This document shows, in pieces, positions 47,210 through 58,901 of a stretch of DNA of 64,000 nt (positions are counted from its first letter, which is position 1; the number at the start of each line of letters is the position of its first letter). The DNA is taken from contig OX621169.1 of assembly GCA_951640195.1 (NCBI GenBank), forward strand, positions 1,426,001 through 1,490,000, in the 5' to 3' direction. This DNA is from Porpolomopsis calyptriformis. Its lineage: Eukaryota; Basidiomycota; Agaricomycetes; Agaricales; Hygrophoraceae. Position numbers and translations under genes: made by a program. The notes beneath the pieces were generated by a model. It was not told the origin of the DNA. It saw only the letters and a program-made list of their open reading frames with translations, and made no database searches.

Positions 47210-48721
47210 ATGGCACAACTTCCTCAATCCAGCGACCCAGAACGTCTTCTAGTTCAAATCGCATCTTACAATACCAATTTGCAGGGGTTGCAGGGCATTC
47301 CACAAGATTTGGTGGATTGGTTGTCACCAACATTCCAAGTCTCCAGCTTCCTCTCCAGCCAAACTACGGCTCCAGATATTGTCGCAGTAGGGTTTCAGGA
47401 GCTCCTGCCTTTGCACTTGGGACGTGCGTTTCTTCCACGTGTCCTCTGATCAGCATTGATTCTCCTGAAACCCAGTGGTTGGTCAGTCTCGGTCGGTAAT
47501 TGAGAAAAGAGACGCGCATATCCAATCCCAGATCGAGGCCCATGCCTTGAACAAAGAATCGTACTCTTTGGTAGCAAAAGTGGTCAATGTCGGCGTCGCG
47601 TTGCTTGTGTACGCACGCGACAGTGGAGTCGCTCGCAAAATCTGCGACGTACAGACTCAATGGATGGGTTGTGGTCCTGCAAACATGGGCAATAAAGGTG
47701 CAGTCGGCCTTAGATTTCGCGTTCCGGGCGATGAAGGTAGTGTAGGCGAGATCTTTACGTGTGTCCAGTTTTTCGCCTTCTCCGCATACCTCTAAGCTCC
47801 CTTTCTGGCAGTTTCGTTTGCGCACATCTGGCTGCACACGAGTTTAACCTCCCTCGTCGAATCGCTGACTACGACAATATAGTCCGTTGTCTAGTTTTTC
47901 CTCCCCTCCCCTCATCAGAAAATACCATACCAACGACGATCTACACTACATCGCATCTTTTCGTCCTAGGGGATCTGAATTTTCGACTTGCACTTCCGGA
48001 ATCCCATCCTTTGTTTGGTACAACCACTCAGCCTACTTTCTCAGCAGCACTAGAAACCGAAAGTGCTCGACAAGAAATGAAAGATTTCGATCAGCTTCTC
48101 GTCGAGCGCCGCAAAGGTACCGTTTGCGTTGGCCTTCGCGAGGGAGATTTTTGGAAATTCAAATGCACCTACAAGTATCTTCTCGGGGAGGTAGATAAGT
48201 ACAGGTGTGCCACCAGTTGGCTTCGCTGTCTATCTACCCTCTAATGTGCTATCAGCGACCAGCGGACACCTTCTTGGACAGATAGAATTATGTACGCCAC
48301 ACACTCGGACTCGCCCGACAACCCAGAGGAATCTCACATCGCCAATATTTTGTATACCTCCATCCCTTCTTATACCACCTCCGATCACGTACGTAGCTCC
48401 CGCTCTCGATGTCCTAAGTTCCCCTCACATTTCTTATAAAAGAAACCCGTTGTATCACTCCTCCTACTTCCACGCCCGATATCTTCGTCAGAAGCAACTC
48501 CCCCGCTCCTCCGTCTACCCCCAACCTACAGTCCGCAACCTCATCCAAGAGCTACCCTGAAGCGGTACACTGGTCGAGTCCTTGATCGACTTGTCGGTTA
48601 CACCTGGTGGCTTCTTGTCAGATTTGGCGCTGGTTCATCAGCGATTGGCATCTTCAACTTCTTCATCGGGCTCTGCGCGTGGAGATGGTGGAGATCGCCA
48701 TTTTCGGTTACGAGTGAATAA
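47210..48721 (+). CDS. inositol polyphosphate 5-phosphatase with C-terminal membrane helix
   Basis: Removes the 5-phosphate from inositol phosphates or phosphoinositides. Motifs of the 5-phosphatase (exonuclease/endonuclease/phosphatase) fold are ASYNTNLQG, VAVGFQELLPL (catalytic Glu), CGPANMGNKGAVGLRF, FVCAHLAAHEFNLPRR, LFVLGDLNFRL, EGDFWKFKCTYKY and SDQRTPSWTDRIMY, then SDHKPV (catalytic His). The last exon ends with a hydrophobic segment (YTWWLLVRFGAGSSAIGIFNFFIGLCAWRWW), then FSVTSE. This suggests a tail anchor. There is no SAC or RhoGAP domain, so it is a small type-II-like enzyme, comparable to INPP5K or to fungal orphan 5-phosphatases. The start at 47210 was chosen for the first Met of the conserved frame; an upstream in-frame Met lies at 47186. 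Confidence 0.87.
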
Positions 48722-49023
48722 CGATTCCAAGATTTTTACCCCTGCTGTGGACCATTATACCCATAGTTCTTGTTCGAGATAGGGAGGAGAGTAGTTTAAT
48801 AAGTAAGTATCGTACAGCATGAAGGAACTAACGTAATAGTGAAACTGGCTTTGCCAGCTATCGGGTTCAGTTAGATGTATCCCGTTAAGCCAATCTAGTT
48901 TTGTTATGTTCAAAATCTGATTTGATTAATGTCTAGCTGCCCCCAGCGCTGCATGAATAACTCGGCCATGCGATTTTACCGAGTGAGATGCGACGACGAG
49001 TTATTGAAGAAATCATTCATAAG
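48722..49023. other. intergenic region between convergent genes
   Basis: This 302-base gap lies between the stop codons of the 5-phosphatase and the F-box gene. It must contain both poly(A) regions. No other feature is recognised. Confidence 0.4.
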
Positions 49024-50348
49024 TCACACTTCCCAAACTCCTGCTCCTGATCTTAGCCCGCCCCGCACCTTCAGGATACCACGGCTCGCGAGTAGAGGCA
49101 AACGAGCCTTTATCAACCCACTAGCCGCGGGTATCTCAACTTCGGTAAACAATTGAAACACGAGCTCATCAAGGTTGGCCCATCGCGGTTGAGAAAAATA
49201 CCATTCTATCCGGGGCCAGTCCACTTTGTCCAAATCGGACCAGGATGTCAGGGTGAATTCCTTCACAATTCGCTTCATATGAGGTGAGGCAATCTGAGAC
49301 CATAGAGCAAATACCCCATCTCCTGGGTAGCCTCGGGTGATTGAGTCCCCGCCAAGATGTAAGGAGCGAAGACTAGTATTGTGGGAGAGGTTGATATAGT
49401 CTTCGAGCGCATCTGTGAATTTATTCAAGTATCAGATCCATTGATAAAATGGCGCAGAAGGATGGGAGTTTGCTAACCTTCTCGATCGAAAGGAAAAAAT
49501 GAAATGACTGGTCGCAGGTGGAGGTGGTTAAGACATGGGCCTAGCGCCGCGAGCAAGCTACCCACATCCCCTAAGTCATCCATCACGATTCTTGTCAACT
49601 CGATAGCAAGCACATCGGGATGCGGCTCAAGGCTCAAGAGTCGATTGAAAAAGCCCGCCTGGAAGGAAGTCAGACGGATGGATGTGATACCTTGGGGCAG
49701 AGGAATCGCAGGTATATCGTATATTTCCCATCGCGTTTTATCACATGAGAGGCTCCTCAAGGATGGGAATGACGCGATTAATTGGTTCATTTGTGTCGGA
49801 GTTCTGAAAATGCTATTTTTTATCTCCAGGCGTTCAAGCTTACGGAATCCGGATAATAGCCTGGAGCGCACTGTGTCATTGAGCTGTTCCCAGATGAAAC
49901 ACTCCAGTTTGAGCATTGTGATATCCAGTAGGCGTGTCACGAGGAGAGGTAACGCGTCGTTCAGCCATGTAGGCACAGAATATTTATCTATCCCAAATAA
50001 GAACAACCTGCGAACATATGCATAACAATCGGGGGATGACTCCAGGAGGCGTTGGGCGGAATTCGTAGACCTGATATCAACATCGTAGAAGAGGATGGGC
50101 CGGGTGATATGTAGAAATGTTTTGCATGTCAAACTGCAGGCATGCAAGGTGGCCTTGTCTTTGTCGAGATTTTCGAGGATGATTCTGTATAGTTCGACGG
50201 GGAGAGGAGACATTGTTTGCGTGACGTGTGACATGTTTTGTGACCTTATCAGCCCCGCTGAGTCACGTGCAAAACTGTTAGCCCATCTGTTTATCATTCG
50301 CCCTGAAATGCTCACCACATTTAGAGTCGGAGGAAGTGAAAGTGGCAA
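49024..50348 (-). CDS. F-box protein with leucine-rich-repeat-like body
   Basis: Likely substrate adaptor for an SCF ubiquitin ligase. The F-box reads SPLPVELYRIILENLDKDK..LHACSLTCKTFLHITRPILFYDVDI. The rest is a set of imperfect leucine-rich repeats (RKLERLEIKNSIF, FPSLRSLSCDKTRW, PQGITSIRLTSF, ALGPCLNHLHLRP, NTSLRSLHLGGD), ending RSGAGVWEV. One intron near 49430-49475 is visible. The frame opens at 50348 (MPLSLPPTLN), but the F-box Met at about 50216 or the Met at 50234 (MSHVTQTM) would be a more usual start. Such F-box genes are highly expanded in agarics and often lineage-specific; the target is unknown. Confidence 0.82.
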
Positions 50349-50613
50349 AATTTAATGATTTGAGCATAGTATAGATGACAACTCTACAAAATACGCAGCT
50401 GCAACCGGGAGGTTAATCTCTCCAACTTTATGGTGCCGCATCGAATCCGCCCCGGCCCAAATCCGATGGGAGCACGGCGGTTTCCTCAAGGGAAGACGCC
50501 AACCGACCTTCCGCTTCGGGGTCTCGAATCGAATGAGATCTTGATCGACGGAAAAATCATTAATGATCGGCCCAGGATTGCATTGCTTCTCGCTACCTAC
50601 CTGGGGCTCCATA

Positions 50614-53091
50614 CTATCTGCTTGACGGTCGGTGCCGAGTGAGACTGCTGGATAACTTTACAAAGCTCAACAGGATGAAAGATATCACCACGACGACCAC
50701 CGACAACAAAAATATCGCTCGAGGATAAGTCGCAACGGTTTTCATGTAGGTAAACCCGAATAGCGCGGGACCCAAAATCTGACCGCTAAACCGAACCAGA
50801 GAACAGTCGAGATTAAGGGGGCGTTTCAGGATAGCAAGAGAGAAGACGTACCAAAGAGCTTGGACGACGCTGAGCGCACCAAATAATCGCCCGCTCTCCG
50901 ACCCCCCTCGTCTAGTATATGACTCCAGCGCAACACTCTGCACAGCTGGAGAGAAGCTTTCACCCAAGGCACTGAATATCCCCAAAAGGATGAAGGCCAT
51001 TGGAGTGGGGGAAAAACATATGAATATATAGGAAACGATGTTGAAGGCGAGTGAAATGCGTGCCAGTCCCAAATCGAATGAAGGAGAATGGTGCACTTGA
51101 TGGCCATCGGCAATAACTGAGGCGTCAGAAGGGGGTGACAGAAGGGGCCGTGTTTCGCTGGATGTGGTAGGGTTTCGAGGTACAAAGGTCGGTTTGAGCC
51201 ACTTAATCGCCACTGGGAGTGTGAGCCGAGAATTATCAATGTAGACGTCAGCGTGAAAAAACATACCAGGTAATAAAATCGTTAGATAGGCAGCTCTAGT
51301 TACACCAATTAAACTTAGCCAATAGCCCATCTAGAGGCAACGAGTCAACTCGTTCTTTCCATGGAAAGGAGATGACCCACCTTTTCTGATGTCCAACCGA
51401 ACGAAGACCCGGCATATTGAAATTTGTATGAATACGAGCCCTAGAAGGACAATATCGGTACCGGCGGAACCAACGGAGATAATCCAGTATAACAACAACC
51501 CACCATAAGGCTAGCTGTGAAGCCATAAGCCATCGCCACCAGCGTCAAATCCCAGTCCCTCCCTGGATTCAACGGACTTGTACCAGCCTTTTCCGGGATA
51601 AAGACACTCAGTGGTGTCAGAAACCCGAATATTTTCTTCCACGGTTCCACCGAAGGATTCTCCCTAGCACGCGCCATCTTCTCGCGCCGTTTCACGATAG
51701 ATGCGTTCATTTGTGCGGGAGATAGGGACTCAGGTATGACAAACCATATTAGAAGCGCGTAGAGGAAATACATGCTGGCCGCAATGTAAAAGACTGAGAG
51801 TGTTTGGCGGGTATATCGAATGAAGAGACCGCTGAGAGTGGGTCCCAAGGCCACCCCTATAAATAAGAGTCCATGCGAGAGGGAAAATAGACGGGATCTA
51901 GAAAAGTGTAGGTTTAAGAGGCGAGAGCTGCCCGAGAGAGGAGATTTTACCTTGAGCTAGGATCCACACAGTCTGCCAGATAGGCATGCACTGCCGCCAT
52001 CAAGCTGGTAAACCCTGCATTATTGTGTGTCAAACTGAAGCTAATTTGAGATTTTTGGGCCTGGAGATGCGCACCGCCAAGACAACCCTCAATGATAGGG
52101 CCAATCACAAAGAACCAGTAACTACCGCCACGGTGTTGAGATAACCGGGTCACCATGATAAAGTTAAGGGAGCTGAATAGGAGTCCGATCACGGATATGC
52201 CGAGAACACACTTGCGACCATGCCTGTCAGAAAACTATGAAGCACGGAAATTAAGAATTCCGAGAAAATGATTAAAATAAGGAAAGACGCACAGAACCCC
52301 ACCACGCCGTCGTAATGCAACTGAGAATACCGGTTGATGTTGCGATCACTGTTAGGAAGTGAGAAAACAGTTGTACTCTGGCTACACATCAATCCAGAAG
52401 GATAACAAGAGCCTCGGACATTCGAAAAAACAATCAAGTTGAGAGTTTTCCAGCAAGAATTAATTATGGACAGGCGTAACTGATGCTTACGGACAGTTAA
52501 TCTCGCGACGGCAGCTTGAACGACGGGGTCGCTCGCACAAGAATTCAGCGTTGTTGTGTCGTTTCGAGACCGGGCTGTAGAGCTAAAATTAAGTCGATCA
52601 AGAGGAAATGCAAATGACGAGGGAGGAGTTGAAGTATATTGTGCGCTGCGTCCGCCTAAGTGGGCGAGGGCCTCCTCAGTTGGAACATGTGCCGCCCTAG
52701 GAAAGTGGTCGGGTCTGTAATCTTTGCATGCTAGAGTGGTGTAAATTTCTATGCGAGGGGCAGCTAGTCCCGTCGTGATGAGAGCCAAAAACGGCATAAT
52801 CACAAGTATCCTTCAAGAGTATTGTGAGGGAAAATGAGAACCTAAGAGGGTGATGGTCACGAACCACGATGGTGAGGGTTTCTTCCACCAAGGACGCGAT
52901 CTCTTGTCCACAGCTGACACCTCGTCTTCAGAAGCATCTTGTGAAATTTCCGCTGTTCCAGCCTCTTCCTCTGGAAGCCACTGAACCGGGTCGTCCGATA
53001 CAGGAGTCCCTGGCGGTGTACCAAATGGAGCCGGGGAACTTCTGGAAGATGACACTTGTGGTGGTGAACGCTTCGAGCTATCTGTTGACAT
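50614..53091 (-). CDS. MFS transporter, second in window
   Basis: Major facilitator superfamily transporter. The start at 53091 opens MSTDSSKRSPPQVSSSRS with an acidic, Ser/Pro-rich cytoplasmic N-terminus and DKRSRPWWKKPSPSWF before TM1. Then come MIMPFLALITTGLAAPRIEIY and a long hydrophilic loop between helices 1 and 2 (with NFSSTARSRND), followed by WGSFSDRHGRKCVLGISVIG (motif A). Later helices are FVIGPIIEGCLGG, LAD and SRSRLFSLSHGLLFIGVALGPTLSG, then YFLYALLIWFVIPE. A central cytoplasmic loop (KRREKMARARENPS) precedes the second half, FILLGIFSALGESFSPAVQSVALESY and GRLFGALSVVQALW, ending LTRHRPSSR. The fold resembles the tetracycline-resistance/hippocampus-abundant-transcript group. Substrate unknown. 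It is divergent from the GMF gene with about 140 bases between starts. Confidence 0.85.
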
Positions 53092-53232
53092 GGTATGGCA
53101 GGTTGGGAGTGGGGTGGGCGCGTGTAGTGCGATTACTCATCCCGGATCACTTGCGTTCACCTCACCGCGATCGATGACAAATGAGTAAGCAGTAGCTTAT
53201 CTTATCTTATCACTCCATCATCCGTCTTTACC

Positions 53233-53817
53233 ATGGTGAGTCAAGTATCGTTGGTAGTTCGTCGTCCCACTGAATGTTTTTTGTAGTCACACACCGTAGA
53301 TATCCCTCAATCCATTAAAGACTCCTTACGCACATTCCGCTTCAAGCACCGTAGCGAAGGGAACGCGGCGCTCGTGATCAAATGCAACAAGCAAACACTA
53401 GTAATGGAGGAGGTCGCCGAGCTTACTGACATTAGTCTTGAGGAGCTCGGTGAAGGTGCGCGTTCTACCCCTCCTTCTAGTGTATAGACATAGACCACTG
53501 AAAGCATTCGTCAATCAGAACTTCCGGAAAATTCGCCACGTTATGTCGTTCTTTCGTACGAGCTCAACCATCCAGATGGACGCAGGTCTTTTCCTTTGAC
53601 CCTCATCAATTGGGCGCCTACGTCAAGCGAAATAGGGCTGACGACACTCCACGCAAGTGCACTTCTAGATTTTCAAACGACGGCAAGTAGCGCCCTTGAT
53701 CGCCTCGATGCTTCTCTTCAATGTGGTTAACAGGCCGATATAAGCAAAGTCATCGAGATCCGGGAAGGAGCAGAGAGCCTCACAAAGGAAATGATTGACG
53801 CCAAGTTGCTTTCGTGA
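53233..53817 (+). CDS. AIM7: glia maturation factor (GMF), ADF-homology Arp2/3 regulator
   Basis: Cytoplasmic actin regulator that binds Arp2/3 and removes actin branches. Exon 1 holds only the ATG, which is followed directly by a GTGAGT donor. Exon 2 gives SHTVDIPQSIKDSLRTFRFKH (read in pieces), then NAALVIKCNKQTLVMEEVAELTDISLEELGE. After an intron come ELPENSPRYVVLSYELNHPDGR and SFPLTLINWAPT. A final exon, after an intron near 53735, gives ADISKVIEIREGAESLTKEMIDAKL, stopping at 53817. Length and strand order match GMF rather than cofilin. It converges with GPI14, leaving about 90 bases between stops. Confidence 0.9.
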
Positions 53818-53909
53818 TCATAGTCGTTCAGTCCTAGAGTCTTCCAATACAGATTCCTTCAGCCTGAGAGAGCAGTACCGAATATCTAAAGTCTTATCCG
53901 CGAGTGGTT

Positions 53910-55522
53910 TTACGAATGGTGTCCCTGTGGCTCGCACGCGGTATATCTGTTTGAAGCGTTAGCTGTCTCGTTACATCACATACCCAGCTATGATCTCCTT
54001 CAAAACCCAGGTATGTCCAAGCACATACATACAGCTCCGCACCCAAAGCCCGTAAAAGACTTGTTCTCCTAAAAACTCCAGCTTGTACGCCTCCGAAAGC
54101 CATAGAGCCTGGGTACTTATCCACACCGCTAAGCACACCAGGCCGCGCCGACGAGATATGTGAAGAGATGGGAGGAGGAGAGGGATAAAAAGAAGGTACC
54201 ACAGAAAATACTGTCCGAAGAGCATGGATATGAGGTTACGTTAGCGATGAGAGAAAAAAATCAAGGAGAATAAGATAGACGGACTTGGGAGGTGCAAACT
54301 TTATTGAACAACACGAAGACCGCCGTTTGTACGAACCACGTAAACACTAGATCCACCTTCCTCCGTCCAAACAGGAGCCCCATCCCCAATGCCAATGTCA
54401 TTTGTGGTACGAAGCTCGTTAGTGGTGATCGGAGGAGTTTACGCCAGAAGGAGGGTGCGGTGGGAGGAAGGTCGGGAGAAGGGTAGGTAAGGTATGTGAG
54501 ATAGAAATATGGGGAAAAATTGTGTCTGTGGTCAAGCCGGTGAAGATGGTAAAGGTATGATTCGTAGAGGAATGGGTACCCCCACCTACAGAAAGAGAAT
54601 AAGAAAGCAGGACGCAGATCGGAAAGACAGACACTCACACCAGGTAGCACAACATGGCCAATAGACCAAAAGTCCCTGCACTCAAAGCCCCAAAACGCAA
54701 AGTTCTCCGATTCACAACTTCCCACATAAATCCTTTCCAACCGAGTCGTCTCGGCCGCCCATCTCCACTCGAACCATTCTCGTCATCCCTTCCGACAACC
54801 CTCAAACATCCCACACCAAAAATGACCGGATATATTTTCCAATGGGTACTGACGCCGAGCAAGACAGCGGCTCTATCCCATTTCCCCTTCAACGCGCAAT
54901 ATAGCGTGAGGAGGACAAAGGACGAAAGGATGGATTCGGATGAGCCGCGTGTCGAGATGGTGACCACCATCGGGTTGAGGAGGTGCACAGCAGTATAAGT
55001 CGTGGCGAGCCTCTCCATTCTGGTCGCTCTATCCTCTCCACTCGGATCAGAGTTGTCTTTGGTTCGGGAGTAGCCAGCGGTGTTTGGGAGTAACACGGAC
55101 ACGAGCAGGTTGTAGATCAGCACCCCGTTGAGTATGTCGCACCCTGCAAACAAGTACTTCCCAAACGAGGGGTGTAGCCATTCGTTCGGGATCAGGAGGA
55201 GGGCTAGCAGTGGTGTGTACCTATACGTCTCTCGCGAATACGGACTTGGGTGACAAAAGCAACTCAATGAACTGTTCTACATGTTGGAAAGGATGCATGA
55301 CACTCACTCGCCAATCCTAAGCCATTGGCTACACGACCCTTTGGCTTCAACATCCGCGCGGAGGATATACCGTGCTGCATCGCTGAAAACGCGATAGTCG
55401 ACATCTGTGTATTTCACGACCGAGTGAGCGTCGTGCCATTCACTATAAAGGATGAGGGCAATGCGGAGAAGTATAGAAATGAAGAAAACAGTGTGAACGG
55501 TGGGGATGTAGTTGAGATTCAT
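53910..55522 (-). CDS. GPI14: GPI mannosyltransferase 1 (PIG-M/GPI14)
   Basis: ER enzyme that adds the first alpha-1,4 mannose to the GPI precursor using dolichol-phosphate mannose. The start at 55522 opens [20 protein letters not shown] and carries the lumenal DxD-type motif [16 protein letters not shown]. After introns come [154 protein letters not shown] and [12 protein letters not shown]. The family motif TSQYFLWYL is exact. A last short exon gives [10 protein letters not shown] and stops at 53910; that final join is tentative. About ten membrane segments are expected. Confidence 0.92.
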
Positions 55523-55698
55523 TCGGCATAGTCAGGTTGATGAGAGAACGGTCTTAATCAAAGAACATTTGTCCAAGTATCGAAACGTCGAAAGATTATT
55601 ATTGTTCAGGAAGACATATACTCGTATTTAGCATAGACTGGGACCGTGAACAACTCGACGATCTATTAGCACCAGCTCACGACACGAGGACCGAAAAC

Positions 55699-56661
55699 TC
55701 AAATCTAAAAGGAGTGAGATGGTATAAATATGCAAAAGAGAGCGAACTCACGTATTGCGACAGCCATCTGAAGCCTGTGAACGAATAATACACAGTTAGT
55801 CGAGGACCGCAACGTCATAAGTCAAATCATCCGACCTTCACCGTACCCTTGTCTCTGCACCACCGAGCACATGAATATCTCGATCGGTCGGATATCGTGA
55901 AGAGGAATTTTGCCCTGAGAAGGTCGTCTGCCTCAGTTCAGAGTAGCAAAACACACACACACACACCTTGCCGGTGGTTTGGTATAGACCTAACTGGTGC
56001 CTCATCTCCTCCTCACTTACTGCACCTGGGGCATCAATCTTGTTGCCGAGTACTAGGAAAGGAACCTTGGAAAGCTGCTCGATGGAGAGGAGAGCATCAA
56101 GCTCCGCCTTGGATTCGGCGAAGCGTTCAAAGTCCGCGCTGTCGACAAGGAAAACGATACCGTCAACTTCAGGGAAGTAGTCACGCCAGAGACGGCGGGC
56201 TGAAACGAGATCATCAATGACAAAGGCTAGCATGTGGTGGCGCCAGAAGCCAACCTTGTTGATGTCCCCCGAGATCATATGTGGTGAACTTTACGTTACC
56301 AATCGCGAGTTCCTCAGAAGCTGCGGTGAACATTAGTAAGTAGGGTTTGTGAAATAGAAGGAAAGATGGATCACTTGGATGGAGGGTTGGCTGCAACGTT
56401 GCCAGTCTGTCATTTTTCAGCATATGAAGTAATGTCTAGGGAGAATGATATGTGCCACGAGAAGCAAGGGATAGACGGAGATTAGCGCTTACAGTCTTTC
56501 CAGCATTGTCAAGACCGAGGAAAAGAATTTTTGCATTTTTATGTAGCAACCCTTGATGCCAAATGGTGAGTCTGACAGATGGCGAAGCCTGTTACAGTGG
56601 CAACATAGATGAACACACCGAGCTGTGCAAGAATATCCCAAAACCAGTTGAGGATGAACAT
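55699..56661 (-). CDS. SAR1: small GTPase SAR1 (COPII)
   Basis: GTPase that starts COPII coat assembly at ER exit sites. Exon 1 gives [16 protein letters not shown], the hydrophobic N-terminal SAR1 helix. Then follow [20 protein letters not shown] (P-loop), [42 protein letters not shown] (switch II, joined across introns), [33 protein letters not shown] (NKID) and YQTTGKGKIPL. The end is [27 protein letters not shown]. The last codon (Ile) and stop lie in a tiny final exon at 55699. Exon joins reproduce SAR1 exactly. One internal donor lies inside a GT-repeat tract (see repeat at 55951). Confidence 0.95.
55951..55966 (-). repeat. (GT)8 tract at a SAR1 splice donor
   Basis: Eight GT units on the minus strand begin exactly at the exon boundary GGCAAG|GT of a SAR1 intron, so the donor GT is the first unit of the microsatellite. 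Confidence 0.85.
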
Positions 56662-56874
56662 GGTTGCAGAAGTGTTTGCAGACTATAGGGCTTAGCGTGA
56701 CATGACGAGAGCGTTACATAGAGTTACTGTTGCCACGTATAACGAGTATATACACAAAAAATCATGAAAGTGAATGAATCATCCCAACAGTTGTAATCAA
56801 AATCACAGTAGCGCCATGGCGTTGACGTGCGGCGCGTCGGGCTGCGTTTTTATGGGGAATCTATTTGTCATCCC

Positions 56875-58901
56875 TCACACCAAAGTGGTGCCTCGGGACG
56901 GTATAATCGTTATTTCCGTTTCCTCGGGGATCGGCGCACTCGACAGTCCAGGAGCCTGAATCACTGTCAGTGATATCGCCAATAGGACGTCTTAATGACC
57001 TACCTTGAGCCTGCTTGACAGTGAGGGGACCGAGGATTCTGGTACCGACGACGACTATCAATGAATTATTATAAAGTCAATTCGCTTGTAAAAAGAAAAG
57101 CTACCTTGGTGTTTTCCGATCCCTTTTCATGTTCGAATTGAATCGCTGTTGGAAGAGTGGCAGACATGCCCGTCATTCGAAGCTGCAGACGTGCATTCAG
57201 TCTGTAACAGAATAAATCATCTGACGTCACGGAGGGAATTCAGGAACTTGCGTGAGTAAAAATGAATTTGCAAATACTGCAGTTTTCTGGAGGTGAGAAT
57301 ATGTTTAGGTTTGAGAAACCGGGAGACTTTACGTTTTGCAATCAAGAAGTGGAAACCCATGAACACCAAGTTTTGAGGTAGTGTCACCCACTGCAGTACG
57401 ATCAGTTCAACCCAATTGAATATGTTTCCGCAAGGATCCAACTCACACAAATCATCGCGATAGTAGTAGTAGCGCTATAGACATCGTTTAGATAACTTTC
57501 AGAGGTCGGAGATGACACACGGTTGTTTACCAAGTAAGCGAAACGGTTTCAAATGCGTAGGTGAGTAATAAGTCGATGACCCGGTTCAAGCTAAAATCGT
57601 GGTCAGGAATGAAAGCAAGTCGAGAGTTTAGATACGTACGTTAACGATCTGGTTCTACTTTGATGCAGATAGTACCATAGAGCCGATGTGACGAGAATAT
57701 CTACGCCCGACGAAAGAGAAAGACCGAGGGTGGCGAGCCACTGAACTCGACTGAAGGTTAGCTGATTTTTGAGCCTTGAGTTCTGAAACTTACGCGAACG
57801 TGCTCTTTGAATACCGTGAAACGCCCATAACGGAGCCTTTTGATGGATGAGTTCATGATATAACAAGGTGCGGGAAAGTGGACACACATTTCAACGCTGG
57901 TCGCTGCAGTAGCGGGACTATTGGTTAGCAACAAGTGTCAGATTAAATGATTCGAGGACTTGCTCATAGCCGAGCCTGAAGTTGGTCTGTTAATGCCTCG
58001 ATCTAACAACGCTGGAGAGTCGGCTCACCAAATCGAACGAGGTTGAGGAAAAGCTTTGGGAACAAAGATGAGAGATGGCTATCTAGGAGTAAAGTTGGCG
58101 CATACGATGGGACCGATGATCCACCAATTGTGGTGGCTGACTGGTCGGAAGTTCAGTGACTTGATGGAGGGCACGCCATAGGGGGAACTTACATTTGTAG
58201 ATTCTGTGGGCAAAGAAACTAGAGGGCTATGAGTAAGGAGACCCTGATCAAGAAGTAGCATATACTTGCCAATGAACGAGTAAGGTGATAATTCCCTACA
58301 GAACACTGAGAAACAGTAACAGGAGTGGTGAAGACTCGTACCGTGCAAGTAACTGTTAGCTTTGAGGGAAAGGGCTGCATTCAGCAGGCCATCTGCGAAA
58401 AGGAGGGATAGGACATACTGCAACAGGCCTGCACACCGCCCAAATTTTCCGAGTGAACGGTCTGATGACGTGGAAGTAACGAAAATATACCCACCATGGA
58501 ATAGAGTCGATTGCGGTAGGATCGCCAAAGTGCACAACGACATTACGCCAGAGTCCGGCACAGATACAGCCCGTGTGGAACAGATCAGTGATCCTATGAA
58601 TTTTATTGGTTGTTTTTGAAGAAGAAAAAAAAGTGTGCAAACGAACCACACTGCCAACACCTAAGGATCTGTCAATGAGAGAGAGAGGTGGTCATGGGTA
58701 TTCTCACCATATATCTGAGGTAGCGATCATCATCAGGATAAAGTTTGAAGTAAATGTAAGTTTGTACATTTACGATTCCTGACAGACTGCACTGACGTGA
58801 GCGGACGTATCCTGAGGGCGTGAAGTTGGTACGAACCCGAAAGCAAACAGACCACCCAGGAGGAAGGCACCGTAGGTTGTGGCCACTAACAGTTCGCTCA
58901 T
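56875..58901 (-). CDS. DUF6534-type multi-pass membrane protein
   Basis: Seven-helix membrane protein of a family expanded in agarics and of unknown function. The start at 58901 gives MSELLVATTYGAFLLGGLFAFG. Then follow SGIVNVQTYIYFKLYPDDDRYLRYM (the family's Y.YF....DR..L signature), CICAGLWRNVVVHFGDPTAI, later QWLATLGLSLSSGVDILVTSALWYYLHQSRT, NRVIDLLLTYAFETVSLT, LPQNLVFMGFHFLIAK and LNARLQLRMTGM (typical LNAR after the last helix). A Ser-rich tail and a final exon ending SRGTTLV stop at 56875. The gene has about ten short introns; those between 57.9 and 58.4 kb are the least certain. Some DUF6534 proteins have been compared to receptors, but I have no functional evidence. Confidence 0.74.
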
